This document shows, in pieces, positions 18,393-27,492 of a stretch of 54,820 nucleotides of DNA. Position numbers and translations under genes: made by a program. Below the pieces are notes generated by a model. That model was not told the DNA's origin. It saw nothing but the letters and a program-made list of their open reading frames with translations, and did no database searches. Positions within the stretch are counted from its first letter, which is position 1; each line of letters starts with the position of its first letter. This stretch comes from Bacteroidales bacterium (lineage in GTDB: Bacteria > Bacteroidota > Bacteroidia > Bacteroidales > UBA932): assembly GCA_024398125.1 (NCBI GenBank), contig JAKSJO010000017.1, positions 1 through 54,820 on the forward strand. Direction: 5' to 3'.

Positions 18393-19997
18393 CTATTTCA
18401 CCAGCTGGATGCTGTACATGTCGCAGATCGGCTTGTCGTCGACAGGAGATGTGAAAATGAAATAGAGAGCGTGCTTGCCGCTGAGCTTAGGGAGCTTGAG
18501 GGTGCTTGACTTGAGCTCTACGATCTTGCCTGAAGCCTTCTTCGATACCTTGATGTCGCCGACATGTACGCCGCCCTTGGCCTCCCATGGGCTGTCGATC
18601 ATGATCTTGATATTGCCGGCATTGCCGAGAGTCTCGGCGCGGAGGATGAGCTTGTGAGCCTTTGAAGCGTCAACGCCGTCCATGTTGAAATACTTCCAGC
18701 CGACAATCGAACCGTTGTTGTTCATCACGATAGGGGTGTAGCTGTCATTGCCCTCGTATGGATTCTCGAATGGAGGAACCTCAGCATAGGTTGCGCCAGG
18801 GTGAGAACCGCCGGTATGGTAGCTGGTAGGATACTCCTGTGCAGGCTCCTTCGGTCCCATATAGACACATGCTGTGCCTGCCGCGAGTCTCTTGTATGGG
18901 TCGAGACCGTTGAGCTCGAAGCCCTCGGAAGTATATTCAGCCTCGCTGATGGTGACCTTGCCGCCGAGGCCTTCCTCGACATTCACGTCGATTGGAGAAA
19001 CCATCGCCTGGCGTGAATACTCTTTCTCGCCGGTCTGGCGATGATAGAATACATACCACTGGCCGTTGATCTCCAGGATGCTTCCGTGGGTGTTTCCGAA
19101 AGGCTCTGCAGTGATGATGACGTTGCCGTCAGGGTCGGTGTCGCGGCCGCGGCAGTCGATAAGGGTGCCGCCGTAGGTCCAAGGACCGAGAGGGTAGTCG
19201 CTGTAAGCGTATGCGAGGGTATAGTTGGAAACAGGAAGTCCCCACTCGCCCTCGGCAGACTTGCGGCTGTATACGAATACATACTTGTCCTTGATCTTGC
19301 GGATAGACGATGCCTCGAAGAAACGGAACACGCCGTCATGCTTGTAGTCGCTGACCATATTGGTCACCATTGGAGCGCCTGATCTGAGGTTGGACATGTT
19401 GACAGGATCAAGCTCGCCACCGAAGCTCTGCTCGAAGCCCCAGTAGCCATAAACCTTGCCGTCGTCATCGATGAAGACGCCTGGGTCGAAGCCAAGGATA
19501 CCCTCTGTGCGGCGAGGATCGCTTGCAGACCAGTTGATCACCTCGAACGGACCATCAGGACGGTTTGACTTTGCGACCTGGGTGTTGCGGCCGCGGCCCT
19601 GGTTGTTAGGGTAGAGATAGTAGGTCTTCTTGCCATTTTCTACACGCTCTACGATGTCTGGAGCGTAGAGGATATCGCCGGTCTCGCCCCTGTTGAGAAG
19701 CTCGCCCTTGGCGTCCCTGATCGACTCGAAGATAACGCCGTCATAGCGCCAGTTCTTCAGGTCGTTGACAGGACATGACCATACCACCTGCTCCTTGCCG
19801 CAGTACTTGTCGATAAGTGAGTCGTGCGAGCCGTAGATATAGACTCTGTACTGTCCGGGCTTGTCTGGATCCTCGAAGATATATGGCTCTCCGTCAGGAA
19901 TGTGCTCCCACAGCGGGAGGTAAGGGTTCTGGGCATTCGCAGCCAGGGCTGTTCCTGCAAGCACCGCGATTGCGGCCAGGGTTTTCTTTATAGTCAT
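18393..19997 (-). CDS. GH43 glycoside hydrolase with C-terminal CBM6-like domain
   Basis: This 534-residue exported enzyme (signal MTIKKTLAAIAVLAGTALAANAQ) has a five-bladed propeller GH43 domain. The expected acidic residues are visible: the base Asp in PYIFEDPDKPG, the pKa-modulating Asp in FDPGVFIDDDGKVYGYWG, and the acid Glu in RFFEASSIRKI. Residues ~400-534 form a beta-sandwich resembling CBM6. The likely substrates are arabinose- or xylose-containing side chains of plant polysaccharides; the subfamily cannot be fixed by eye. It stands alone on the - strand, downstream of the C26-M19 fusion gene. Confidence 0.92.
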   Translation of the reverse strand: MTIKKTLAAIAVLAGTALAANAQNPYLPLWEHIPDGEPYIFEDPDKPGQYRVYIYGSHDSLIDKYCGKEQVVWSCPVNDLKNWRYDGVIFESIRDAKGELLNRGETGDILYAPDIVERVENGKKTYYLYPNNQGRGRNTQVAKSNRPDGPFEVINWSASDPRRTEGILGFDPGVFIDDDGKVYGYWGFEQSFGGELDPVNMSNLRSGAPMVTNMVSDYKHDGVFRFFEASSIRKIKDKYVFVYSRKSAEGEWGLPVSNYTLAYAYSDYPLGPWTYGGTLIDCRGRDTDPDGNVIITAEPFGNTHGSILEINGQWYVFYHRQTGEKEYSRQAMVSPIDVNVEEGLGGKVTISEAEYTSEGFELNGLDPYKRLAAGTACVYMGPKEPAQEYPTSYHTGGSHPGATYAEVPPFENPYEGNDSYTPIVMNNNGSIVGWKYFNMDGVDASKAHKLILRAETLGNAGNIKIMIDSPWEAKGGVHVGDIKVSKKASGKIVELKSSTLKLPKLSGKHALYFIFTSPVDDKPICDMYSIQLVK

Positions 19998-20046
19998 GAT
20001 TGGTTATGTTTTGTCTTGTGTTTCAAATATAATACATCTCGGGGAA

Positions 20047-21873
20047 CTAGCGGCAGACGGCGTCCATGACGCGGAAAAAGTTGCCGCCCCAGATCTTGCG
20101 GAGGTCTTCACCGCTGTGGCCGCGCTCGAGCAGTTCCATCGTGATGTTGATCATTTCGTTGTCAGAGTTGCAGCCAAGCAGACCTCCGCCGCCGTCAAAG
20201 TCGCTTCCGACGCCAACATAGTCAATGCCGGCCACTTCGATGATATGCTCGATATGGTCGACGACGTCAAGTACGGATGCCTTCTTGCGGTCGTTGTTCG
20301 TGAAACTGTCAAGCACGCAGACCTGGATGACGCCGCCTTTAGCTGCGATTGCCTTGATCTGCTCGTCGGTGACGTTGCGATTGTGGCTGCAGATGGCTCT
20401 TGTTGAGGAGTGGCTGCAGATGACAGGTGCATCGCTGACTTCCAGGACATCGAATACGGTCTGGTCGTCCGCATGGGACAGGTCTATCATCATGCCGACG
20501 CGGTTCATTTCCTTTACGACATCGCGGCCGAAGTCCGTCAGTCCGCTGCCGCCGTCTGCGTTCTCGCCGGAAGAATGGCAGATGATGTTCTCATGCGAGT
20601 GACAGAGAGTGATGTATCGTACGCCGCGCTTGTAGAAACGCTCGATGTTGCTGAGATCATTGCCGATTCCATAGCCGTTCTCGATTCCGATGAAGAATGC
20701 CTTCCTGCCCTCGGCCTTAAGCTGACGGGCCTCTGCGGAACTGGTCACGATACCGCAAGCTTCAGGGTATTTTGCGACATCTGCATAAATAAGGTCTATA
20801 AGCGCATCGGCCTTGGCGACGGCACTCTTCAATGATGCAGCGTCATTCGGACCCTGAGCCAGCCATGCTGCGAGGAACTGGCTGTCAAGATGTCCCTGCT
20901 GCATCTTCCTGAGGCTGACCTGGGCTCCGGGAATAGGCTTGCCGAGACTCGATCCACGCTTGAAGTCGAGTGGCGTGTCGGTATGTGTGTCGACCGAAAG
21001 GATGCTCTCGTGGATGGCTTTCGCTTTATGGAATGTTGCGGCCTTGGCTGTGAAATGTCTGAAAAGCTTGATGCTTGCCGAGTCGGCCATTGTCTGTTCC
21101 GGATGGTACTGGACGGCCATCACAGGGTGGTATGGATAGGCTTCGATAGCCTCTACGATGCCGTCGCTGCTCCAGCCGACAGCGCGGAAACCAGGAGCAA
21201 GATTGCGGATTCCCTGATGGTGCGAACTGTACGCTGAATCTACCTGCGCTCCCATCAGCGAAGCATAGACACTGCCTTCCTGGGTCTTGACGGGATGGCG
21301 TGGTGCACGGTCGCCGGACTTGAAACGGCGGTGCTGTACCGAATGGTCGGCGTATTCTGAAGGAATGTCCTGATACAGGCTGCCTCCGAATGCGACGTTG
21401 ATCAGCTGAAGGCCGCGGCAGATTCCGAGGGTCGGCATGTTGAACTCGTATGCAAGGCGGGCGAGTGCCAGCTCATTCTCGTCGCGAAGCTCGTCTATGT
21501 CCTCGGCGAGAGGGCTGAGCTTGGTGTTGTAATGCTTGGGGTCGATGTCGTCGCCACCGGTCAGCAGCAGTCCGTCAAGCTCTGCGACCAGTTTGTAGAG
21601 CTTGTCCATGTCGGCTGTACGCGGGAGAACCACAGGAATGCCTCCGCTGGACAGGATGGCCTCCATGTAGGTGTTGGATGCGGCTGTGCTGCCGTCTGCG
21701 TTGGTTGCAGATATGCCGATAAGCGGCTGGATGCCAGTCAGAGCCTCGTATGATGTCTCGACGGCGCTGTCTGGGAAGGGGACAGGCTCTGGCTGGCTGA
21801 TAGTCTTGCTGTGGCAGCTCGATAACAGCGCCACGACGCCTATCAGAAGGGGAATGCTCCAGTTTTTTCTCAT
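20047..21873 (-). CDS. Fused peptidase C26 amidotransferase - M19 dipeptidase lipoprotein
   Basis: This 608-residue lipoprotein (MRKNWSIPLLIGVVALLSSC) joins two enzymes. Residues ~45-285 are a class I glutamine amidotransferase of the gamma-glutamyl hydrolase type (peptidase C26), with GGDDIDPKHYN, nucleophile Cys152 in LGICRGLQ, SSHHQGI, and His257/Glu259 in QYHPEQ. Residues ~300-608 are an M19 zinc dipeptidase with VDTHTDTP, IENGYGIG, LCHSHENIICHSS, IDLSHADDQT, CSHSSTRA and GVGSDFDG. The combination suggests periplasmic cleavage of gamma-glutamyl peptides followed by dipeptide hydrolysis (inference). The ATG at 21873 gives a clean lipobox; the frame continues upstream without a better start. 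The gene is divergent from the AgcS symporter, 58 bp away. Confidence 0.92.
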   Translation of the reverse strand: MRKNWSIPLLIGVVALLSSCHSKTISQPEPVPFPDSAVETSYEALTGIQPLIGISATNADGSTAASNTYMEAILSSGGIPVVLPRTADMDKLYKLVAELDGLLLTGGDDIDPKHYNTKLSPLAEDIDELRDENELALARLAYEFNMPTLGICRGLQLINVAFGGSLYQDIPSEYADHSVQHRRFKSGDRAPRHPVKTQEGSVYASLMGAQVDSAYSSHHQGIRNLAPGFRAVGWSSDGIVEAIEAYPYHPVMAVQYHPEQTMADSASIKLFRHFTAKAATFHKAKAIHESILSVDTHTDTPLDFKRGSSLGKPIPGAQVSLRKMQQGHLDSQFLAAWLAQGPNDAASLKSAVAKADALIDLIYADVAKYPEACGIVTSSAEARQLKAEGRKAFFIGIENGYGIGNDLSNIERFYKRGVRYITLCHSHENIICHSSGENADGGSGLTDFGRDVVKEMNRVGMMIDLSHADDQTVFDVLEVSDAPVICSHSSTRAICSHNRNVTDEQIKAIAAKGGVIQVCVLDSFTNNDRKKASVLDVVDHIEHIIEVAGIDYVGVGSDFDGGGGLLGCNSDNEMINITMELLERGHSGEDLRKIWGGNFFRVMDAVCR

Positions 21874-21915
21874 GATATGCGGAATATTATGGTGTAAAGA
21901 TAGTTTAAATAGTGG

Positions 21916-21923
21916 TATCTTTG
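21916..21923 (+). promoter_or_regulatory. Promoter -7 box of the AgcS-M28 operon
   Basis: TATCTTTG lies 8 nt before the ATG at 21932 in the short divergent gap with the C26-M19 gene; a very short leader is implied. Confidence 0.6.
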
Positions 21924-21931
21924 TCCCATAT

Positions 21932-23269
21932 ATGAACAACTTGACAGATATCATCGCCACTATCAGCGATTTCGTGTGCGGCTACCCTCTATTCCTGACG
22001 CTCATCGGCGGCGGTCTTTTCCTCTTCATCCGCTCTCGGGCGATCTCTCTTCGCAAATTGGGCAGCTCAGTGCGCGCCCTTCGTGATTCTATGAACAGCC
22101 AGGGAGGCGACAACGGCCAGATTTCGTCCATCCAGGCTCTCATGAGCTCGGTCGCTTCGACAGTCGGCATGGGCAACATCGCCGGTGTCGCAATCGCGCT
22201 GGTCGTGGGCGGTCCGGGAGCGATCTTCTGGATGTGGGTCAGCGCCCTTGTCGGCATGTCCACAAAGTTCTTTGAAGGTGCCCTTTCCATCATGTACAAG
22301 GGCAAGGACAGGGATGGCAAGACCCAGGGAGGAATGATGTATATCATCACCTCAGCGTTCGGTGAGAAGTGGCGCCCGATGGCTCAGTTCTTTACAGTAG
22401 CCGCGCTTGTCGGAACCCTTGCCGTCATGCAGTCCAACCAGCTCGTGGAATCTGTCACGACCGTTATAACAAGCCCGCTGGGTATTCCTGACACATGGAT
22501 GCTCAGGGCGGCTCTCGGCGTAGTAATCGCAGCGTCAGTGGGCGCTGTAGTGCTCGGCGGTATCGAGAGAATCTCAGTGATTGCATCGCGCATCGTGCCA
22601 GTGATGGTCTGCTCGTATTTCCTCGTTGTGGCAGTGATTCTGGTTCTCCATTTCAAGGAAGTGCCAGCCGTGTTCGCATCAATCGTTTCCAACGCATTCA
22701 ACTTCAAGGCTGGATTGGGCGCATTCATGGGAGTAGCCCTTACCGGTGCTCGCCGTGCCGCGTATGTAAATGAGGCGGGTGTTGGAACCGCGTCGATGAT
22801 GCATGGCGCATCAAGCAATACCGAGCCTCTCCGCGAGGGCTTCATCGCAATGCTGGCGCCTGCCATCGACTCCGGGCTTGTGTGCACGCTGACCTCGCTT
22901 CCTATCCTTCTTGCGGGCAGCTATGCCGATGCAGAGGGCGTGAAGGGCCTTACCATCGCCCTTGGAGCCTTCGGCAAGCTTCTTCCCGGAGTCGGTCAGT
23001 ATCTGCTCATGATAATGGTGTTCTTCTTCGCCTTCTCGACCATGTTCTCGTACAGCTATTATGGTCAGAAATGCTCGAATTTCCTGTTCGGATCCAAGTA
23101 TATCAAAGTCTACAACTGGTTCTACATCGTGTCTCTGGTCGTCGCTGCGGTAATTCCTCTTGGCGTCGCTGTAAGCATCATGGACCTGGCCTTCGCCCTC
23201 ATGGCGTTCCCGACGATGTTCACCCTTATCAGACTCTCTCCGAAGGTCCTCGAATTACTAAAAAGATAA
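21932..23269 (+). CDS. Sodium:alanine (amino acid) symporter, AgcS family
   Basis: This 445-residue sodium-coupled amino acid carrier of the alanine/glycine:cation symporter family has about 11 helices. Family signatures are SVASTVGMGNIAGVAIALVV (split: GMGNIAGV and GGPGAIFWMW), TQGGMMYII, and NEAGVGTASMMHGAS. The ATG at 21932 was chosen because it follows the -7 box and gives the normal family N-terminus; the open frame extends far upstream through the divergent gene but that part has no family similarity. The M28 peptidase starts 3 bp after its stop, so uptake and peptide hydrolysis are co-expressed. Confidence 0.94.
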   Translation: MNNLTDIIATISDFVCGYPLFLTLIGGGLFLFIRSRAISLRKLGSSVRALRDSMNSQGGDNGQISSIQALMSSVASTVGMGNIAGVAIALVVGGPGAIFWMWVSALVGMSTKFFEGALSIMYKGKDRDGKTQGGMMYIITSAFGEKWRPMAQFFTVAALVGTLAVMQSNQLVESVTTVITSPLGIPDTWMLRAALGVVIAASVGAVVLGGIERISVIASRIVPVMVCSYFLVVAVILVLHFKEVPAVFASIVSNAFNFKAGLGAFMGVALTGARRAAYVNEAGVGTASMMHGASSNTEPLREGFIAMLAPAIDSGLVCTLTSLPILLAGSYADAEGVKGLTIALGAFGKLLPGVGQYLLMIMVFFFAFSTMFSYSYYGQKCSNFLFGSKYIKVYNWFYIVSLVVAAVIPLGVAVSIMDLAFALMAFPTMFTLIRLSPKVLELLKR

Positions 23270-23272
23270 TAT

Positions 23273-25336
23273 ATGAAACATCTTGGAATGGGTCTCGCGG
23301 CCCTTCTTCTTGCATCCGTCGGGATGCATGCCCAGAATTACACAAATCCGTTCTCGCACCTCCTTCTTGACGAGAAGACCTACGACATGATTGTCGGCGA
23401 GTCATCCGGAGACCGTGCGTACAACTACATGCTGGACATTGCTCCTTATGAGCGTAACCGCAGCCACTCGGAGTATACCGGACATTTCTTCGAGTCCGAC
23501 TATGTCATGGACAAACTTGCTGAATTCGGTATCAAGACTGCAACCCTTGACGTGGTAGGCGAGACCAGCACCTGGGACGGCATCAGCGGCTCGCTCTGGG
23601 AGGTCTCTCCAAAACTGACCAAGATAGCTGATTATGATGACCTGGCTGCCACACTTGCCCAGGGCAGCGCGAATGCAGACGTCACAGCGGAACTCGTCTG
23701 GGTTGGCTCAGGCAGCGCTGACGAACTGGCCAAGCTTGACCTTGACGGAAAGATCGTTCTTACCGAGTCCAGCGGCGGCACAGTCTTGATGCGTGCCCAG
23801 CAGGCAGGTGCAATCGGAGCTGTCAGCTTCGCTTCATCGCGTCCGCTCAGGGATCCACTTCAGATTCCGAACAGCGGTATCCGTGGCAATGGCCAGGGTT
23901 TCTGCTTCAACATCTCTCCTCGTGACGGACATGTTCTCCGCGACCGTCTCCGCAGCGGCGAGAAGATAACCGTTCATGCAAAGGTAGAGGCGACAACCGA
24001 GAACACGGACAATGAGGTCCCTACCTGTGTCATCAAGGGCAGCGATCCTGATGCAGGTGAAATCGTTCTTGTAGCGCATCTTTTCGAAGGATATGTGAAG
24101 CTCGGCGCCAATGACAATATCTCCGGTGCTGTGGTTCTCATGGAGGTTGCACGTACTCTCCAGAAGCTCATCGACAACGGCGACATCCCTCAGCCAAAGC
24201 GTGACATCCGCATCCTCTGGGTCAACGAGATTTCAGCCACAACAGCCTGGATCGCCCAGAACAGGAAGGAAATGGCAAAGTCCCTCTGTGGTATCAACCT
24301 CGACATGGTCGGCCTCTGGCTCAGCAAGGATGGCGCATTCTTCTGCGGCCACCGTACGCTCATGGGCAATCCTCATTACATCAACGACGTCCAGGAGTCC
24401 TTCTTCCACTATATGGGCGCTACCAACAAGGGTTTTGTTTCTACCGGTGTCGGCCGTCCGGAGGCGCTCAAACCTGTCTACAGCGCTACAGGTTCGCATG
24501 ATCCGTTCTACTATGCCATCAACGCCCACTATGGCTCATCTGACCATGAGTGCTTCAATGACTGGGGTGTGCGCGTACCGATGACCATCCTGAACACCTG
24601 GCCTGACTCATACTATCATACTTCCGGCGACCGTCCGGACATCTGCGATCCTACCCAGCTCCATCGTGCGACTGTCATCACTGCATCCATCGCATATACC
24701 ATCGCCTGTGCCGACGAGAAGGGGGCCATCGCTATCGCTTCAGAGGTTGCTGCCAATGCCGGCAAGAGAATGTCTGTCCGTATGGCCGATGACCTCAGCA
24801 ATCTTTCAAAGGCTGATGCACAGTCTTTCGCGGCCCTCCATAAGCTTGCACGATTCGACCAGGACGCAATCCTTATCAATGAGAAGGCGACCCTCAATTC
24901 TGTCCTTGAGCTCGCTCCGAACAGCGCTGCTCTAAAGAACTATGTCGCTTCGCTTTCAGCAAGCCTTCAGTCAAAGTCAGCGGCTTGTGCTAAGGAAATC
25001 GACGCTTCTGCTGCCGCCATGGCGGTTGTGCTTGGCGTTGCTGCTCCTGATACCAAGAAGGGAATCGCTCTCACCGATCTTGAGAAAAAGGCTTCAAAGA
25101 TCTTTCCAAGGGCTACTGCAAAGGTTATGGAAATCGGTGGGGGAGTCATCCGTACAGTTCCTCGCGATGTCCGTCTCGCACATGCAGACGATGTCGCAAA
25201 GCTTGCGTCGGACGGCGTGAACAGCGTTCTTGACATCAAGAAGATGCAGGATGTACAGTTCCCGGATGCCGACAGCCTCGAGAACATCCTCAAGTACCTC
25301 GATCTTCTCAAGTCCGAAGGCCTGGTTACCTTCTGA
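23273..25336 (+). CDS. Secreted M28 family zinc aminopeptidase-like protein
   Basis: This 687-residue exported protein (signal MKHLGMGLAALLLASVGMHAQ) has an M28 metallopeptidase domain with an inserted PA-like domain. Residues ~130-230 form the PA-like region (GKIVLTESSGGTVLMRAQQA). The zinc ligands are expected in VLVAHLFEGYVKLGANDNISG (split: AHLFEG and GANDNISG), the Glu of WVNEISATTAW, the Asp of GINLDMVG and the His of SSDHECF. The C-terminal ~150 residues are helical and Ala-rich, with no recognised domain. It probably releases amino acids from peptides in the periplasm, feeding the AgcS carrier encoded just upstream. Confidence 0.9.
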   Translation: MKHLGMGLAALLLASVGMHAQNYTNPFSHLLLDEKTYDMIVGESSGDRAYNYMLDIAPYERNRSHSEYTGHFFESDYVMDKLAEFGIKTATLDVVGETSTWDGISGSLWEVSPKLTKIADYDDLAATLAQGSANADVTAELVWVGSGSADELAKLDLDGKIVLTESSGGTVLMRAQQAGAIGAVSFASSRPLRDPLQIPNSGIRGNGQGFCFNISPRDGHVLRDRLRSGEKITVHAKVEATTENTDNEVPTCVIKGSDPDAGEIVLVAHLFEGYVKLGANDNISGAVVLMEVARTLQKLIDNGDIPQPKRDIRILWVNEISATTAWIAQNRKEMAKSLCGINLDMVGLWLSKDGAFFCGHRTLMGNPHYINDVQESFFHYMGATNKGFVSTGVGRPEALKPVYSATGSHDPFYYAINAHYGSSDHECFNDWGVRVPMTILNTWPDSYYHTSGDRPDICDPTQLHRATVITASIAYTIACADEKGAIAIASEVAANAGKRMSVRMADDLSNLSKADAQSFAALHKLARFDQDAILINEKATLNSVLELAPNSAALKNYVASLSASLQSKSAACAKEIDASAAAMAVVLGVAAPDTKKGIALTDLEKKASKIFPRATAKVMEIGGGVIRTVPRDVRLAHADDVAKLASDGVNSVLDIKKMQDVQFPDADSLENILKYLDLLKSEGLVTF

Positions 25337-25355
25337 TGTATAGTTATTTATAACG

Positions 25356-25390
25356 AACAAGGCCGGCAAGAAAGCCGGCCTTGTTGTTTT
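25356..25390. terminator. Bidirectional intrinsic terminator
   Basis: A perfect 12-bp stem (25356-25367 with 25374-25385; AACAAGGCCGGC) is followed by TTTT on the + strand. It ends both the M28 gene and the convergent DUF1593 gene. Confidence 0.85.
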
Positions 25391-26804
25391 AGTAGGTCTC
25401 GATGATGATGCGTTTGTAGGAGACGAGGGACCAAGGGCCCTTGTCGTGGACTTCGCAGATGATGTCGTAGCGGGCTCCGCGGTCGTCAGGAAGCTCGATG
25501 CTGATCTTTGACTGGTCCGTGTTGTCGAGACTGAGGATCGGCTGATTCTCGCCGGCTTCGCTCTGCTGCCACCATCTGAACTCTATGTCATCTCCGTCAG
25601 GATCGATCGTCTTTGATGCGTCCAGATTGACCTTCCATCCGGCCTTGGTCCTGTATGTGAGAGGCTTGTAGCTTGTGTCTCCGTTAACGTTGACAATCGG
25701 GTTGCGGTTTCCGTCGCCATCCTTTGCCCACTGCATCCTGGCGATGAAGTCATTGAGCATGTCTGGATAGAAGCTGGTGAAGTAGTCGATGCTGGTCTCG
25801 CGGACCGGGCTCTGCCAGCTTGTCCATGCTGTGGTCTCTCTGTCCGGACAGGTGCCGTAGCGGTGATATCCTCCCCATGTCACCTGAGTCGGATCTTCCG
25901 GATCGCCGAGGCCGTTAGGCATGACGTGCAGGTAGCTTGGAGTGTCGCCCTCTACGCCCCAGAGGTAGGTAGGGTATACGCTGCCGAGGTTGGCGTTGCC
26001 CTGGATATACTGCTGATGCTTGTCCCAGCTTCTCTTACCGAGTTCGCACTGCTCGTTCCATGTGCCCTCGTCCCAAATGAAGAGGAGGTCGTCCTTGAAC
26101 TCCTTTCGCATCCACTGGTGCGAGCTGTAGGCGCGGTTAAAGCGCATTGCATAGACCATGTCCTGGTCGGTGATGGTATATACCCTGAACTTGTTCACGA
26201 ACTTCTTGAGCTCATCGGCGCTGCGGGTCTGGCTGACGCGCCAGATTGCCTGTGCCAGGGTGTTCGAGCTGCCCCATGAGGTCACCCAGATCGGGCGTGG
26301 GTCGTCTTCGTCAGCGAGCCTGATGAGAAAATCGCTGCCTGGGCTGTCGTTGCCTTCGCCTATGACACCGATGCCGGCCCTTTGGCTGCCCATCATGCAG
26401 CGGCTCTTGATATAGTCGTAGCTTGGCCAGTAGCCGAGACTCTGGCAGGCATTCTCTTCCTCGAGAGGCAGGAATCCGTTCTGGCCGCTGCGCTTCATGA
26501 GGTTTGCGACATCCTTGCCGTATGCAGTCACGACTGTATCGAGATACTCGGCCCATTCGGTAGGATATGGGTCGCAGTTCCAGCCGACTGTGGTGATGAT
26601 AGCCTCGATTTCATAGCGGTCTGCGTAGGTCATGAGCCTTACGGCTGACTCCATGTCGTCCGGTTCGACTTCCGCCCTTCCTATGTCTGTGCATACGACG
26701 ATGCGTGGCTTCAGTTCGACTTCCTGCTGCTTGCTGCATGCTGTGAATGCCATTGCGGCCATTACTGCGATGCTTACACTATGTAATGAATTGCGTAGTC
26801 TCAT
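25389..26804 (-). CDS. DUF1593 / Sde182-like lipoprotein (nucleoside hydrolase-like)
   Basis: This 471-residue lipoprotein (lipobox FTACS) matches the DUF1593 family, also called cellulose-binding protein Sde182. The N-terminal nucleoside-hydrolase-like domain is seen in RIVVCTDIGRAEVEPDDMES, where the early Asp residues are in the calcium-binding position, then IIEAIITT-type core segments and TSWGSSNTLAQAIWRV. The C-terminal ~110 residues form an Ig-like domain with VNLDASKTIDPDGDDIEFRW. The family occurs with plant-polysaccharide genes but its activity is not settled. A -7 box lies at 26840-26847 on the - strand. Confidence 0.88.
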   Translation of the reverse strand: MRLRNSLHSVSIAVMAAMAFTACSKQQEVELKPRIVVCTDIGRAEVEPDDMESAVRLMTYADRYEIEAIITTVGWNCDPYPTEWAEYLDTVVTAYGKDVANLMKRSGQNGFLPLEEENACQSLGYWPSYDYIKSRCMMGSQRAGIGVIGEGNDSPGSDFLIRLADEDDPRPIWVTSWGSSNTLAQAIWRVSQTRSADELKKFVNKFRVYTITDQDMVYAMRFNRAYSSHQWMRKEFKDDLLFIWDEGTWNEQCELGKRSWDKHQQYIQGNANLGSVYPTYLWGVEGDTPSYLHVMPNGLGDPEDPTQVTWGGYHRYGTCPDRETTAWTSWQSPVRETSIDYFTSFYPDMLNDFIARMQWAKDGDGNRNPIVNVNGDTSYKPLTYRTKAGWKVNLDASKTIDPDGDDIEFRWWQQSEAGENQPILSLDNTDQSKISIELPDDRGARYDIICEVHDKGPWSLVSYKRIIIETY

Positions 26805-26839
26805 GTTAATGAAATGGTTATTTTACTGATTTTGCCTTA

Positions 26840-26847
26840 CAAATATA
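26840..26847 (-). promoter_or_regulatory. Promoter -7 box of the DUF1593 gene
   Basis: The - strand reads TATATTTG, 35 nt before the ATG at 26804. Confidence 0.5.
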
Positions 26848-26976
26848 AGAAATACGGCTTTTATTCGTATATTGCACCATTCATAAGTTTTGATTGTTTG
26901 CCATGATGGTGACAGGGTGCATTAGAGGGACTCCTCGCGGGTCTTTTCGGGAAGACGCCCGGCTGTCATGGCGTTT

Positions 26977-27414
26977 TCATATCTTTTTCTCCATGTGGAG
27001 GCAGATGAATGTACCGCCGTCATGAAGGGTGCTGCCGTTGCTGCAATAGCCAAGCTTGCTGTAGAATTCGATGGCCTCGTCGCGGCTTTCAACGACAACA
27101 GTCTCAAAACCCAGTTCCTTTATCCATTTTTCAGCACTTTCGATGACCAGCCTGCCCAGCCCTTTGCCGCGATAGTCCTCGAGGACCACGACACGACCTA
27201 TCTCGGCTGTCGTTGCTGAACGTTCAAGTATCCTGCATGTCGCGACAGGGAAGCCGTCATCGGTGATTACGATATACTTCGTATCAGGAGTATCGAACTC
27301 GTCGAATTCTTCCCTTAGACCGATCTTGTATTTACGGGCCATTGCTTGGATGCGCACATAGTACGCGCCTGTCTGCTGATACAGCTCGGTCGCCCGTATT
27401 ATCTTGAAACTCAT
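26977..27414 (-). CDS. GNAT family N-acetyltransferase
   Basis: This 145-residue acetyltransferase has the GNAT acetyl-CoA signature at VVLEDYRGKGLGRLVIESAE (the R-G-x-G-L-G loop) and the C-terminal strand block FYSKLGY. It resembles the ElaA/YjdJ-like single-domain group; its substrate is unknown. The ATG at 27414 begins MSFKIIRATELYQQ. An in-frame TTG at 27438 belongs to the -7 box (TATAATTG, 27436-27443) and is not used as a start. Confidence 0.9.
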   Translation of the reverse strand: MSFKIIRATELYQQTGAYYVRIQAMARKYKIGLREEFDEFDTPDTKYIVITDDGFPVATCRILERSATTAEIGRVVVLEDYRGKGLGRLVIESAEKWIKELGFETVVVESRDEAIEFYSKLGYCSNGSTLHDGGTFICLHMEKKI

Positions 27415-27482
27415 ACGTCGTCTGTTGAACTTCTGCAATTATAGAAAAACCGTATGTCTATACAATCATGGAATGTGAGTAA
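27412..27482. promoter_or_regulatory. Degenerate copy of the 29083-29194 divergent promoter
   Basis: The leader of the GNAT gene at 26977-27414 and the adjoining bases match both outer parts of the divergent promoter at 29083-29194, but the palindromic centre (about 45 bp) is missing. The + strand side ends in a vestigial start, ATG GAA TGT GAG TAA (27468-27482), in the place where the second copy starts a real gene. Confidence 0.65.
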
Positions 27483-27492
27483 TTGTCGGGAC

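Noticed and set aside
21671-21931. Long upstream extension of the AgcS frame
   Set aside because: It overlaps the divergent C26-M19 gene and carries no family similarity; the -7 box and family N-terminus support 21932.
26922-26976. Terminator of the GNAT gene at about 26937-26960
   Set aside because: A GTCTT/AAGAC stem can be drawn but is weak and lacks a T-tract.
27436-27443. TTG start codons giving related N-termini MQKFN / MQSFN for the GNAT and flavoprotein genes
   Set aside because: The TTGs are part of the -7 boxes, and the similarity reflects duplicated promoter DNA, not protein.
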